A DNA stretch of 64,000 nucleotides from Plotosus lineatus (Eukaryota > Chordata > Actinopteri > Siluriformes > Plotosidae). The stretch covers positions 127,872,298-127,936,297 of the forward strand of contig CM045728.1 in assembly GCA_024760905.1 (NCBI GenBank). Reading direction: 5' to 3'. Shown piece after piece: positions 33,400 through 64,000 of this stretch. Positions within the stretch are counted from its first letter, which is position 1. The number at the start of each line of letters is the position of its first letter. A program made the translations under genes and the position numbers. Below the pieces are notes generated by a model. The model saw nothing but the letters and a program-made list of their open reading frames with translations. It was not told the origin of the DNA and searched no databases.

Positions 33400-34043
33400 T
33401 ATAATTAAACATTCAAAACTAATGCATAAGATGAAAATAAAATATAAATACATACACATACAGATGCGCACGTACACTGATGCGCAACTCACATAAAAAT
33501 GCAAGTAGTTTTGTTTAGAGGTTTTTTGTTTTGTTTGAGGATTTTTTTTGCAGAATTGGCCTTGTTTTTGCAGCATTTTCCTTAATTTCCTCCTATTTTC
33601 TCTTAATTGCAATTTTTCGATGAATATTTTTTGAAAAACCCATGAGGGGAAGTGGTGGTCTAGTGGTATAGGGTGCTAGTTCGCTGATTCTAAAGTTTGG
33701 GGTTCGAGTCCCACTCTCCACAAGGTAGTCACTGTCCCCCAGTGCAGCTAACTGGGTTATCAAAGGCCGGCCATGTCACTCACTGCCTATGATGAGAGGT
33801 TCATGTAAACGAACCATTTCTGACTTTTGTAAAGAGAAGCTGCATAGCTATCAGTTTCTGTCCATTGCTAAAGGGTTGTGTCAGGAACGGCATCCGACGT
33901 AAAAACCTATGCAAAATAAAACGTGCGAATCATTCATTGTAGCAACCCCTGAAAAATTGAAAAAGCCGAAAGGATCATCATTTTTGAAAAATCCGTGATG
34001 CACTGAAGCCACAGAAAATGAAGCACGAAGTAGCGAGGGACCA
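33400..34043. mobile_element. Tigger-like fragment split by SINE B
   Basis: The right part 33,973-34,043 ends, read in reverse, CAGTGGTCCCTCGCTACTTC, a terminus pattern typical of Tigger elements. The left part before 33,645 has the matching TTTTTTGAAAAACCC. The left terminus is not visible; the boundary is approximate. Confidence 0.45.
33645..33972 (+). repeat. SINE B
   Basis: Head GGAAGTGGTGGTCTAGTGG, B box GGGGTTCGAGTCCC, body CAGTGCAGCTAACTGGGTTA, tail GGAACGGCATCCGACGTAAA, AACCCCTGAAAAATTGAA, AAAGCCGAAAGG. The flanking TTTTTGAAAAAC/TCC occurs on both sides, a plausible target duplication of about 14 bp. Confidence 0.82.
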
Positions 34044-34254
34044 CTGTATTCAGTTCAGAGACAGTGAAACTGGAACCATGTATTTATTTATTCATATTTT
34101 TAATTGATTAAAAAAAAAAAAAAAAAAAAAAAACTTGAGCACATTGATTCTAGTCCAGTTTGAATTCGTGAACACATTATAATATCCCTCATCCATGTTT
34201 AAATATACCCCAAAGGTTTCCTTTTGTTCATTTACTTAAATTATTTTGTGGATG

Positions 34255-34625
34255 CATCACGTTGGCATAGTAGTTAGCATATCCACCTCACAGCAAAAAG
34301 GTTGTGGGTTCGAGCACTGCATTTGGCTCATTAGTTTCTAGGTGGAATTTGCATATTCTTCTCATGCTTTTGTGGGTTTCCTCCCATAGTCCTTGTGCTT
34401 GTACTATGGAAGAAAATCGGAGTATCCCAGAGGAAAAAAAAAACAAACAAAAAAAAAAACACGCCGACATGGGGACAACCTGCAAACTCGGAACAAAACT
34501 CAAACCGAGGACTTTCTTGCTTTGAGGTAGATGTGCTAACCACTATGGCACCATGCCACCCTCAATCCTACTACAGATGTTGACTCCAGGTGAGGGCCTA
34601 GTTACACCCTGAACAGATGTAGCCA
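34255..34625 (+). repeat. family 2 SINE, partial
   Basis: Head GTTGGCATAGTAGTTAGCAT, B box TGGGTTCGAGCAC, body TGGAATTTGCATATTCTTCT. The middle turns into a reversed family 2 head near 34,500-34,560 (GGCATGGTGCCATAGTGG in reverse), so two head-to-head copies may be fused. Confidence 0.6.
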
Positions 34626-35219
34626 CAATAATCCTGTGTATAAAAAAAAAAAAAAAGAGAGAAAAAAAGCTGCCCAATCATTGCCACACGTCTGCTTGGA
34701 AATATCCAAAGAAAGTGTTCTTGTGTCACCCGCTTTGTGTGTGACCCTACCGTGCACAAATCTACAATCAGAGTAGTTGGCTATGGAAGGACCATAGAGA
34801 CCAGATGAAAGTTTAGCCCGAGCCCTAAAGAGACACAAGTTTTAGATTCTGCTAGTTTTCCAGATTAGTAACTCCAGCTTTAAAAGAATAAGAGGAAAAG
34901 TAATACAGTAGACCCACGTTTTTAGCGAAGGTTCGGTTCTGGCCCTTCCCGCGGATCAAGAAATTCCATGAGTGTTTTTTTTTTTTTTTACCTGGAAGTA
35001 AAATTATGTATCATATTACATGCCTGAATTATTAACACGGAAGTTCATATTAAATGCTCCAAAATATGCTTCTTAAACACATTTTATAGACAGTCTTAAT
35101 CATTACTACATTTCACTACATTATTACTGTATTAATGAGCAAGTAAAAAATCTAATTTTGTACCGTGATATTTATTTATTCATAAAATATATAAACAGTA
35201 TACAGTGTGCGCATACATA

Positions 35220-36711
35220 CTAGTCCTTCTCAAAGAATTAGCATATTGTGATAAAGTTCATTATTTTTTGTAATGTACTGATAAACTTTCATTTATTTTA
35301 GATTCACTGCACACCAACTGAAATATTTCAGGTCTTTTATTGTTTTCATACTGATGATTTTGGCATACAGCTCATGGAAACCCAAAAGTGATATCTCAAA
35401 ATTAGCATATCATGAAAAGGTACTCTACGAGCCACTAACCTAATCATCTGAATCAACCAATTAACTGTAAAACACCTGCAAAAGATTCCTGAGGCTTTTA
35501 AAAACTCCCAGCCTGATTCATTACTCAAAACCGCAATCATGGGTAAGACTGCCGACCTGACTGCTGTCCAGAAGGCAATCATTGACACCCTCAAGCAAGA
35601 GGGGAAGACACAGAAAGAAATCTCTGAGCGAATAGGCTGTTCCTAGAGTGCTGTATCAAGGCACCTCAGTGGGACGTCTGTGGGAAGGAAAAAGTGTGGC
35701 AGAAAACGCTGCACAACCAGAAGAGGAAGATTGTGGAGAAGGGCGATGGGGGACCTGTGAAAGCAGTAGACTCGGCTACAGGTGCCGCAGTCCCCAAGTC
35801 AAGCCACTTCTGAAGCAGAAACAGCGGCAGAAGCGGCTGACCTGGGCTACAGAGAAGCAGCACTGGACTGTTGCCCAGTGGTCCAAAGTACTTTTTTCGG
35901 ATGAAAGCAAATTTTGCATGTCATTCGGAAATCAAGGTGCCAGAGTCTGGAGGAAGACTGGGGAGAAGGAAATATCAAAATGCCTGAAGTCCAGTGTCAA
36001 GTACCCACAGTCAGTGATGGTCTGGGGTGCCATGTCAGCTGCTGGTGTGTTTTATCAAGGGCAGGGTCAATGCAGCTAGCTATCAGGAGATTTTGGAGCA
36101 CTTCATGCTTCCATCTGCTGAAAAGCTTTATGAAGATTTCATTTTTCAGCACAACCTGGCACCTGCTCACAGTGCCAAACCCACTGGTAAATGGTTTACT
36201 GACCATGGTATTACTGTGCTGAATTGGCCTGCCAAGTCTCCTGATCTGAACCCTGTGGGATATTGTGAAGAGAGAGTTGGGAGACACCAGACCCAACACT
36301 GTGGATGAGCTTAAGGCCGCTATCGAAGCATCCTGGGCCTCCATAACACCTCAGCAGTGCCACAGGCTGATTGCCTCCATGCCACGCCGCATTGAAGCAG
36401 TCATTTCTGCAAAAGGATTCCCCACCAAGTGTTGAGTGCATAACTGAACATAATTATTTGAAGGTTGACATTTTTTTGCATTAAAAAACACTTTTTTTAT
36501 TGGTCGGATGAAATATGCTAATTTTTTGAGATGGGGATTTGTGGTTTTTCTTGACTTTTTTGCCAAAATTAATCAATATTGAAACAATAAAAGGCTTGAA
36601 CTACTTCAGTTGTGTGTAATGAATCTAAAATATATGAGTCTAATGTTTATCAGTACATTACAGAAAATAATGAACTTTATTGCAATATGCTAATTTTTTG
36701 AGAAGAACTAG
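35220..36711 (+). mobile_element. Tc1-like transposon B, complete ends
   Basis: The termini CTAGTCCTTCTCAAAGAATT and, reversed, CTAGTTCTTCTCAAAAAATT are flanked by TA (35,218-35,219; 36,712-36,713). The motif AAATTAGCATAT recurs about 190 bp inside the left end and in the right end, the IR/DR transposase-site layout. 1,492 bp. It lies inside the Tigger-like element, so it is younger. Confidence 0.9.
35539..36435 (+). pseudogene. Tc1-like transposase pseudogene B
   Basis: Starts MGKTADLTAVQKAIIDTLKQ and EGKTQKEISERIGCS, then an in-frame TAG where the second helix-turn-helix begins (SAVSRHLSGTSVGR follows). Frameshifts come near 35,700 and 35,900. The later frame 36,027-36,308 has GRVNAASYQEILEHFMLPSA and FIFQHNLAPAHSAKPT (second Asp changed to Asn in QHN), then NWPAKSPDLNPV. 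The DDE triad is not intact. Confidence 0.82.
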
Positions 36712-36740
36712 TACATACTCATTCACTGCATTGTGGTTCC

Positions 36741-36894
36741 CTACTGCAGCATAACATTTCTGTTAACTTCATAACTTTCCTGCATCATATCAAGCAGTTC
36801 TGCTTTTTCATGCAGCGTCATTACCTTTTTCTGGCGCTTAGGCTCCTTACCAGAAGCCCGAGAAGATGCAGGGTGTTTGGGTGGCATCATAGAG
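36741..36894 (-). pseudogene. Tigger transposase N-terminal remnant
   Basis: From ATG at 36,894 it reads MPPKHPASSRASGKEPKRQK and KVMTLHEKAELLDMMQES, then diverges (YEVNRNVMLQ). This is the basic start and first helix of the CENP-B-type DNA-binding domain. No catalytic domain remains. Confidence 0.7.
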
Positions 36895-37111
36895 CTTAAC
36901 TGGTAATTAAAAATACAAGAAAAATGCACATTGACAACATGTGCGCAAATGAGAAAAAAGGGGCGTATACATCATCTCAACCAATCTCCAAGAGGGAGAA
37001 ACAAAAGCTCTCAGCCATTGGCTAAAATTGAATCACGTGCCAGTTACTTCTTGTCAGCAATCCGCGAGTATGTGGGGGCGCAAAACTATGAATGGTCAAG
37101 GGCCTACTGTA

Positions 37112-38265
37112 CCCGATTTCCCAATGCTTTCACCTTGGACTTCTCGAACAAAATAAATCAGCCTTCAGTGACTCATTACAATTGCTTGAAAAGTTCCATA
37201 TTCTCACTTCAGTCTACTGACTACACACAATATTCTCTTAGGACTTCACCAGCCTGATAGGACTTGTACTGAATCTGTACCTCATCTTTCAGCGCAGCAG
37301 TTTGTTTAACGCTTGACTGGAGATGAAGTCTGGATAGCTTTATACAGCTGGTCTGGATGAGTATAAAGCCTAAAAGTACAGGATGCACCGTCTGCTTGCG
37401 TGCATTCGAGTCTGTGTCACAAACCCAAATTGATTTAGATGATACTCAATAGACAAAAAGGCAATGCAGCAAGCAGGATTTGAGTCTTCGCAGAGACATC
37501 AAGTCCTCATTGCCTTTGTAATACAATCTCTGGGAGTGACTTCACTGATACTAAACAGTGCTATAGGAGAAAGAGACAGCATGTTGGTATTCATTAACTG
37601 GCTGCAAGTGCAGCTCTGGCAGCAGTTTGGGCTGTTAAAGCATATTACAGGTTTATTTCAGTGTGTATGTAACTTATTGCTTTATTATATTCCTTATTAC
37701 TATATTATAGCCCTACAACAACATGAACAGATTGATGTGTGGTTCTTAAATAATCAAAGGATTTTAAGAGCAGAGATGTTTGCTTAACTTTTATTGAAGG
37801 AGTCTAGTCGGCAACAGTTTTCTGACAAAGGAATATCTCTTTCAGGTGGAAAAGAGCAACAAAAAGATCGTCATCACGCGAATGAACTCATGAACTTATT
37901 TCAGAAGGATAAACAGACCTGTTATACTACACATGAATGGCACTGTCTGATTGGTTCACCATCACAGATATTAAATCTTATTCATTCATGAGAATTTCCT
38001 GTTCTGAAGGCCATAAAATAATTCTTGATTTTGGATTATTGCCATAGAATAACTGACTTATCGCATGCTTGCCATGGGAATAATTGTCGATATCATACTT
38101 CCATCGTGAGTGCGTAACTATTGAAACAAAAGGGCATCAAAGTTTAAAAAATGGAAAAGTAGCCAATAAAATCTCATTTTAGCTTGTTTTCTGTGTAGAA
38201 ACACTTACCTTCAGCCAGTTATCGGCCACTATTGACACTCAACGGCGCAGAATTTAGATGGGTCG
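37112..38265. other. no gene recognised
   Basis: Frames at 37,464-37,787 and 37,794-37,991 (plus) show no domain. No SINE or TIR signature seen. Confidence 0.45.
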
Positions 38266-38269
38266 TCTA

Positions 38270-38540
38270 TCCATCTACTTGCTGAACCACAAGGAAGCCT
38301 CCTTCACTTCTTAGACCCTTACTCGGCAAACTCAGCTTGCCTGGCCATCACAGGGCCAACACATTGATTAAACATTCACACTCATCCATGAAGGCAAATT
38401 GTAACCACCCATCAGCCTAATGGGCATATATTCAGACTGTATGAGCAAACCGCAAAACCTGGAGCAAACCCACACAAACAATCGGAGAACATCCAATATC
38501 CTCACAAAAACACCACCTCCCTTTGCTACTGCGGCCCCAA
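38270..38540 (-). repeat. family 2 SINE
   Basis: Reversed body with GGCCATCACAGGGCCAACAC, CATCAGCCTAATGGGCATAT and ATCGGAGAACATCC. The tail and head are both eroded. Confidence 0.6.
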
Positions 38541-39634
38541 ACATTTCCTTTTCATGTGGTACCGGACATCTGCAACAAATTCCTGCAAATTAGTCATATG
38601 AATTGCACGGGAACATTGACGGGATATGAATCAACACCTTCTGACTTATTTGAACTGTGATTTCAACATAATGGGTAATAATAAGCCTCGGGGTTCGATT
38701 ATATACATAGCATTCCAGGCCGCATCACAACATCCTGCCAGTGATTAGTCTCCTATAGCAGCACAACAAAAGTGTGTTATTTCGCACAAAAGGATCGGCA
38801 AATGCAATATCCAATACTCTCAATGGAACATTACCCATCCAGTGTTTTATTTCGAGAAAACATTCCAGCATTAGTCAAGCTGAGCTCTTCAGTCTCCTCC
38901 AAGGGCCCACCTCAGAATTCTATTATAATACAAAAAAAAGGGGAAGAAAAAAAAATATCTGCTTAGAAATTAAGATCAATCCCCAGCATTTAATGAGGAC
39001 TATTTTTTTCTGCCGGTGGTCAATAACGACCACCATCAGCACAACCGTCTCGATCAAGCCTGATGTCGATAATTAGCAATTAACCTCTTTATGCAGTCCT
39101 GTGGAAAGCCGCTCCAAACTCCCTTGGACTCCCCTCACAGAGGTGATACACCATGTCTGTCTGTCTTGTGTGCATAATTTTGGGCTCAGAAATACTGTTA
39201 GCACAGCCAATGTTTTTATGATCTCAAATGTACTTTCATTGTCTCCACTGAGCTGGAAGCATCTGCTGAGGGACTGACGCATTCCTGCATTCCCTCCCTT
39301 TCCAATCTGTTGTGTGCACAGCACACTCAGGGGATTTCTAAAAGGAAAGACACTTGGTTGGAAAATCTGGATAAGGGCTAGAAGTAATAAAAGCCTAATG
39401 TTGCTCTATAGGAAAACGAGATGTAATAGGAATGGGAATAGGATTGCTGGGACTTTCCAACGTAAGATCTGGTGCAGTTTCACTGGAATCAAGCCTTTCA
39501 TTCATGCTTCATTCCAGCGGATGAAAATACTTTAGTTTCTCAGGTAAGGGAGTCAAAATGGATCTTGAGCCTACTGCAGGAACAATGAGAACAAGGCTGG
39601 GACAGATCCTTGGTTTGAGAGCTTGGCGCCTCTG
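38541..39634. other. no gene recognised
   Basis: Unclassified. Overlapping short frames in several phases near 38,772-39,535 have no recognisable product. Confidence 0.45.
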
Positions 39635-39855
39635 TGTTGAGCTTCTCTGGGTACTCTGGTTCCCCCTACAGTCCAAAGGCATGAACTATTAAACTACCTG
39701 GCCATTCCTCAATGGCCCTAATGTGTCAACATGCAAGGGTCTATTGCGATTATTTTTTTCAGGGTGCACCTCACCTCAATCCAGTGTCAGTTGAGATAGG
39801 TTTTCTTTAATGCCAACACTATTAGGGTTAAGCAGTTCGGCAGATGAGTGAAGGA
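39635..39855 (+). repeat. family 2 SINE, 3' part
   Basis: TACAGTCCAAAGGCATGAAC, AGGGTGCACCTCACCTCAAT and tail TATTAGGGTTAAGCAGTTCG. The tRNA head is missing. Confidence 0.6.
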
Positions 39856-40134
39856 ACTTCAAGAGTAACCAAGGAAGTCATCATCCTCTATATACCCAAC
39901 GTGTAGTGGCAAGTGGCAGTAGTCATCATAGTGCTGCAGTACTCTGGTTGGATATACAGTGATATGCTGATTGTAAAAAGTACTTGAATACCATTTCTTT
40001 TTTTCCTCCATTTTTGGTTGGGGTGAGGGCAATGGGTATTAGATGCTTTTGCAAACAACAAGTTTATGACCTAGGTACACAGCAGAATTTTGCATCAGCA
40101 ATAACCAAATTTGTCTTTTTTTTGGTTTGTCAGT

Positions 40135-40375
40135 CATCTCCTTCTGCTTGATCCGGGGTCAGGTCGTGGGAAGAGAAGCCTAAGCTGTGAGGTCCAGACG
40201 GCCCCCCTCCCCAGCCACTCCCGCCACCTCTTGCAGGGGGGACTCTGAGGGGTTCCCAGACTAGCCGAGACGCAGTCCCTCCAGCGTGCTCTGGGTCAAC
40301 TCCCGGTTGGAAACGCCGAAACCCCACACAAGGGAGACATTCCAATCAGATGTCCAGTTGGGTGCCCAGTTGTTT
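40135..40375. repeat. dispersed teleost repeat fragment, unclassified
   Basis: GC-rich island in AT-rich surroundings with CTGCTTGATCCGGGGTCAGG, CAGCCACTCCCGCCACCTCT and CCCTCCAGCGTGCTCTGGGT. I recognise this as a common fish interspersed repeat, but not its class. Confidence 0.45.
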
Positions 40376-40649
40376 CCTAGCCAGCTGTGTGAGTCTGGGT
40401 CAGTGGATCATGAAGAAATGGGACACGTGGATTTCTGATCTGGAGGATGAATGAAGCATAGTAACATGGGAAATGCAAGCAGCCAGTTAAAACGAGCCAT
40501 TAAAAAAATAATTTCACTCCAAATTATAATTAACTTGTCCTATTACTTTTGGGTTCTTGTAACAACAATATTGGGGAAAATAAACTGACAGCAATTAAGT
40601 TCCCTTAAAATTTTTTTTTTCTTTTCTTACAGTGAACAACATTGCAGAG

Positions 40650-40730
40650 ATGTCTGGTCTACTTTATTTGCTGAATTGCTTGATACTATTAGGGTCACAA
40701 GGAGGCTGGTGCCCATCTCAGAAAACACTT
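40650..40730 (-). repeat. SINE tail fragment
   Basis: TTGCTGAATTGCTTGATACT, ATTAGGGTCACAAGGAGG and TGGTGCCCATCTCAGAAAAC: the reversed 3' end of a SINE A/family 2 copy. The head is missing. Confidence 0.55.
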
Positions 40731-41056
40731 TCAAGCAATGCTTCATTGAGTAAGAACGTCTGGTTTAGGAAATGCTTGTCTGATGCCTGCCATCCTCAGT
40801 TTTCCTCGCACCCGATCCTTCCTTGAAAAGAAAAAAGTATGAAGACAGGAAAAGAAACAAGGTGGTACACAGTTACAGAGACAGGAACCATCCAATGTTT
40901 TAAAAAAAACAAAACAAAAAAAACCCCCAAAACAAACCAAAAGAGCCCATACTGCCACCTGGTGGATAAATTAAATTCAATCTAAAAAAAGAAAAAAAAA
41001 AAACAAACAAAAAAAAAAAAACACAGTATTGAATATTTGAATATTTCTTAAAATTC

Positions 41057-41062
41057 TTTATT
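41057..41062 (-). promoter_or_regulatory. ube2q2: poly(A) signal AATAAA, probable end of ube2q transcript
   Basis: TTTATT on the plus strand reads AATAAA on the gene strand, in the context TGAATAAAGAATTTT. It is the best-placed hexamer before SINE-like and A-rich intergenic sequence resumes below 41,030. Earlier hexamers could give shorter isoforms. Confidence 0.55.
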
Positions 41063-42782
41063 CATAAACTTGATGCAAGTTTACAAATTGTATGTACAAG
41101 GTGAAAATTACACGATGGATAACAAAAAGCAAAGTAAAACCAATGCATGCTAACAGTGCATAAACCCCTCAGTCTGGTCCCCCCCTCCCACCACACACAC
41201 ACACCAACCGGAACTGCTTTGCAAGCAGAGTCAAAACACTACAAGACTTGGACTTGACAAAACAGTTAATCATTCTCTCTGGGTGATTGGATATCTTTCT
41301 CCATATCTTCTTAATGAGAACAGGGTGGCACTTGGCCATTATGCTTAAATAACGTGTTGCTGTAACAGAATGCCCCGTTCGCAAGAGCTAGAATCGGATT
41401 CCCTTGTGTACTTTGCTTCCTCTTTTTTTTTTTTTCTTTTTTAATCTTGATGTAAAGGTATATCTTGGGCTCCACAGTAGCACACAAAACATGGATTGAA
41501 GAAAATTATAGTTGGAGGACTTGATACAAAAAAACAAAAACAAACAAACAAAAAAAAAACCATCACCTGACTTGTTTCAAGGTTTGATTACTTTCACGTC
41601 ACCTGCTGCTGCATGACACACCCAGAGAACAGGAGCAGACATGCCTGAGACTCTGCAGCGAGATGTTCCAATCCCATTCATGATTAAACTTTAAAAACAA
41701 ACAAACAAAAAAAAACAAGAAACAAAACACTGCATCCAGCCACAAAAGAGTTGCTTACTACAGCAGCCTTGGGATCTGCTTTTCCCAAAATCATCATACA
41801 AGGACTCAGAAATGAGGTGACGTCCGTGTCCATCAAATAAGACCAAAGGACAGAGAGGATTCTGGGAGTGAGTCAGATTTCAAACAGGAAGCAAGGCTGG
41901 ACTAAAAGGTCTTCAACTTCTCCACCGAGTTCACTGACAGTCCCCAATCTACCGGATATTAAAATACATGTTGGATGTTAAAAAGTCCACCTTGAAACTC
42001 TAAACACTCCGTCATTAAAATACTTTAAGATTCAGGAGCCTGATATACTTTTGTTATTCCAAACTGTCAGTTAAAGGTGGTGGTGGGAGGGGGAGGGCCT
42101 CTGCTGCGCTGAGGTCTTTGCTAGTAGATTATGATGTCGAACGTACAACAAGAATTTGGTGGGAGCTCCGGAAAACATAACACAAAGAGCCTTTCTCCAT
42201 ACTCACCATTTTCCATCTTCATCGTTGAACTCCAAAGACCCAGAATACTACTATATGATTGAGGAATAAAGGCATGAAAAAAAATTACATATTTACCACA
42301 TGACAAGACCGACAGCTGTTTTGCGCCGAGTACACAGATTTAAATGAGACACCTGAACAGACGAAAGGACTAAAACACAGCCACTGACTCTTACAGTAGG
42401 AATGACGTGAGGGCCCACTCCCACCGCACCGAGCAGGCGAACAGCAAGGCGTTCTGCGTGGATGCCCCTCCCAACCTTCCTCCTAAAAGTGGTCATTGGT
42501 TTACTCTCTTACAGGTATTTCCCCTTACTGCAGAGATCCTATTGCAATGTCGCACCCTTTTGTGTCCTTGCTGTAAAAAAACAAAACAATTAAAAATGAA
42601 ACGAGTTGGGGTTAAACTCAATAATTTGACAGCTTGCACCATTTAACGGTGCAAATAAAATCAAACCAAAAACAACAAGTCAAAGGAAGAAAGGGATTTA
42701 AATGGATGAGGAAGAAAAGGAGGTTTGACCAGGTTGGTCATGTGACGATTTCTGGCTTAAAAAAAAAATAAAAATAAAAAAT

Positions 42783-42785
<3 letters not shown>

Positions 42786-42838
<53 letters not shown>
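42786..42838. repeat. (TA)n microsatellite in the 3' UTR
   Basis: About 26 uninterrupted TA dinucleotides, followed by a short ACACAC stretch. It would form an AU hairpin in the mRNA. Confidence 0.9.
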
Positions 42839-42845
<7 letters not shown>

Positions 42846-44193
42846 AACATCTATCATGCCTGACAGGAACAGACCGGTCCAGCAAGTGGGTGTGTGGAGA
42901 TTAATGAAGCTGGTGATTTGACCGAAGTCAAGTACTATTGGACAGGGGGATTTTTTTTTAAGGCAATAATGGTCATGTGACAGATTTTGTTCCACGACAC
43001 AAGTAAGCTTTAAAGAAAATAATTTTGATAATTCTGTGGCTTTCATTGCTGAGTTCAGACCACTAACACTTTCAACCTTGGTATGTGCCCCCCCGAGTCG
43101 ATAAGGAATATAAAAGAAAAGAAAGCAGAACAGCGTTGATGTATTAAACACAGCAGGAATCACACTGGTTAAAGAGGAATGGTCACAACTGCAGTTAATG
43201 ATGGTGGAGGCCAGACATCATTTCCATTCTCACAAAGAGGAGAGACAAAAAAACAAACAAAAACAAAACAGCAGTAGTCATACGGTGTACAGAAAACATG
43301 TTTGAGATATTCCTTTTGTCAACGTGAGGATATCCAATTTATGAGTAATTTATCCTTATTCTATTTTGCGATCCATCTCAGACGGCGCTTCAGTTCCACA
43401 CAATGCAGGCATGGGTTTTTTTCAAAGCCTCTGAAAATGAGAAAAAAAAATAAAGGTCCATTTCTGCAATACGTCTTTCAAAATTTACCGACAGACAGAA
43501 ATTGTTTTAATGAACTTGTCCGATGCTCCGGTCTGATTTTCAGTGGAGCAGAAAAACCATCCGAAGAGAGGAGAGGATGCTGTGGTGATGGAAATTAACC
43601 TCCATCTCTCAAAACAAAACAAAAAAGAACACATTCTTCATTCTAAGTTCAAAATGTTGATCACTTAAAAGTCTCCTCTACCCAAACCCTGGCACCATGA
43701 TTTTGCTTTTCCTCCATAAAGCTTGAAACTTCAAGTCTTTCAGTTCTGGAGAACGGAGCGAGGTCTGGGAAGGCGTCGAGATCCGAAAGTCTGTTATTGT
43801 GTAGGAATCTTGGTGTTAATGCAGGATCACAGGATGTCCATCCATGAAACAAGAAGTCCCCGCTTGAGAAGTCCGTCGCATTAAGATCCATTCCGCTGAC
43901 TGAACAGCCACAGAGAAAGCAGGAAGAACGACGTGCTAGCGGTAGAGAACTGGGCGGAGCGGCTGCGTAGCACAGAGAACATGGTAGAGGAATATATGTT
44001 TTACCCGTTAACTCTCCAAGCTCACTCGGTTCACAAGTCTATAATCCAGACATGGCGAATATCCAACTAGCAAGATGATGAGGTGATGGGGTGAAGTGGG
44101 GAAGGTAAAAAGGAGGGTAAAAAAAATATATCGAAATGAAGAGCTGTTGACTCCGATACATTCTGCCCTTGTTTAAATGAACGGACGTTTTCC

Positions 44194-63865
<19,672 letters not shown>

Positions 63866-64000
63866 CTGTGACCAAAACCACACCCACAAAAAGAGAGAGC
63901 GAGAGAGAACGTTAGCGCCGTCGTTCAGAGTACATGATATTAAACTACTATTTTGGATAAATTTAACGTTGACCGACTCAATTCTACTGGACAAGCAACA

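Larger units (their letters stand above)
34906..37109 (-). mobile_element. Tigger-like element with a Tc1 inside
   Basis: The termini CAGTAGACCCACG and, reversed, CAGTAGGCCCTTG are flanked by TA at 34,904-34,905 and 37,110-37,111. On the minus strand 36,741-36,894 encodes MPPKHPASSRASGKEPKRQK then KVMTLHEKAELLDMMQ, the start of a Tigger/pogo transposase of the TIGD1 type. It is interrupted at 35,220-36,711 by Tc1-like element B. The rest of the transposase is missing. Confidence 0.75.
41040..44193 (-). other. ube2q2: 3' untranslated region of ube2q
   Basis: Sequence from the stop codon to just past the AATAAA at 41,062-41,057 (minus strand), about 3.1 kb. It is conspicuously poor in the SINEs found on either side, as expected for exonic sequence. 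It contains a (TA)n microsatellite and several A-rich tracts. Open frames here, such as one at 43,661-43,891 minus, show no family resemblance. The exact cleavage site is inferred, not seen. Confidence 0.7.

Noticed and set aside
43661..43891. Minus-strand 76-codon frame downstream of the ube2q stop
   Set aside because: It lies in the 3' UTR, has no domain and no conserved context.

Overview
The window looks like teleost fish nuclear DNA: AT-rich, crowded with transposable elements, and carrying a spliced vertebrate gene. Evidence for a teleost is the mix of Tc1-like transposons, a Rex1-type LINE, L2, RTE-like LINEs, tRNA-headed SINEs and hAT/Tigger-like elements around a UBE2Q-family gene. 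There is no prokaryotic, plasmid or CRISPR content. The species cannot be named from the sequence.

The only host gene recognised is the 3' part of a UBE2Q-family ubiquitin-conjugating enzyme (best match ube2q2) on the minus strand. Eight coding exons with consensus splice sites and consistent phases lie between 63,865 and 44,194. They encode the last 179 residues, covering almost all of the E2 catalytic domain. A long 3' UTR (about 3.1 kb) runs down to a poly(A) signal at 41,057-41,062. The upstream exons lie beyond the right edge. The last intron (44,226-59,003, about 14.8 kb) is nearly filled with nested transposons.

Region by region: 1-3.5 kb is mostly unique sequence with SINE scraps. 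3.8-6.8 kb is a broken L2 LINE. 6.8-10.9 kb is a stacked nest: one SINE is split by another SINE and by an RTE LINE, which itself holds a third SINE with a clean 11-bp duplication. 11-17.4 kb holds scattered SINEs and a Tigger-type MITE. 17.4-25.0 kb is a second Tigger-type MITE split by two LINEs. 25-41 kb is mostly unclassified sequence with SINEs, two Tc1-like elements and a Tigger-like element. 41-44.2 kb is the ube2q 3' UTR. 45.5-52.9 kb is a third RTE copy split by an antisense chimeric LINE that carries a Rex1 segment. 53-59 kb is a cluster of TIR elements. 59-64 kb holds exons 7 to 1 of the visible gene, with a Tc1 relic and a hAT-like element in the introns.

The most interesting object is a 71-nt sequence at 55,700-55,770 on the minus strand. 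It satisfies the hammerhead ribozyme consensus: CTGAAGA, stem II, GAAA, short stem III, a TA cleavage dinucleotide and a closing stem I. It sits in one of three copies of a unit arranged partly as a near-perfect 220-bp palindrome, an arrangement reminiscent of Penelope-like element terminal repeats. The intact copy is in the sense direction of the ube2q pre-mRNA. The other two copies have broken cores. Other notable points are a SINE subtype whose tail is assembled from both ends of the RTE LINE, a hairpin shared by the 5' leaders of two LINE families, and the LINE/Rex1 chimera with a single pair of 11-bp flanking repeats.
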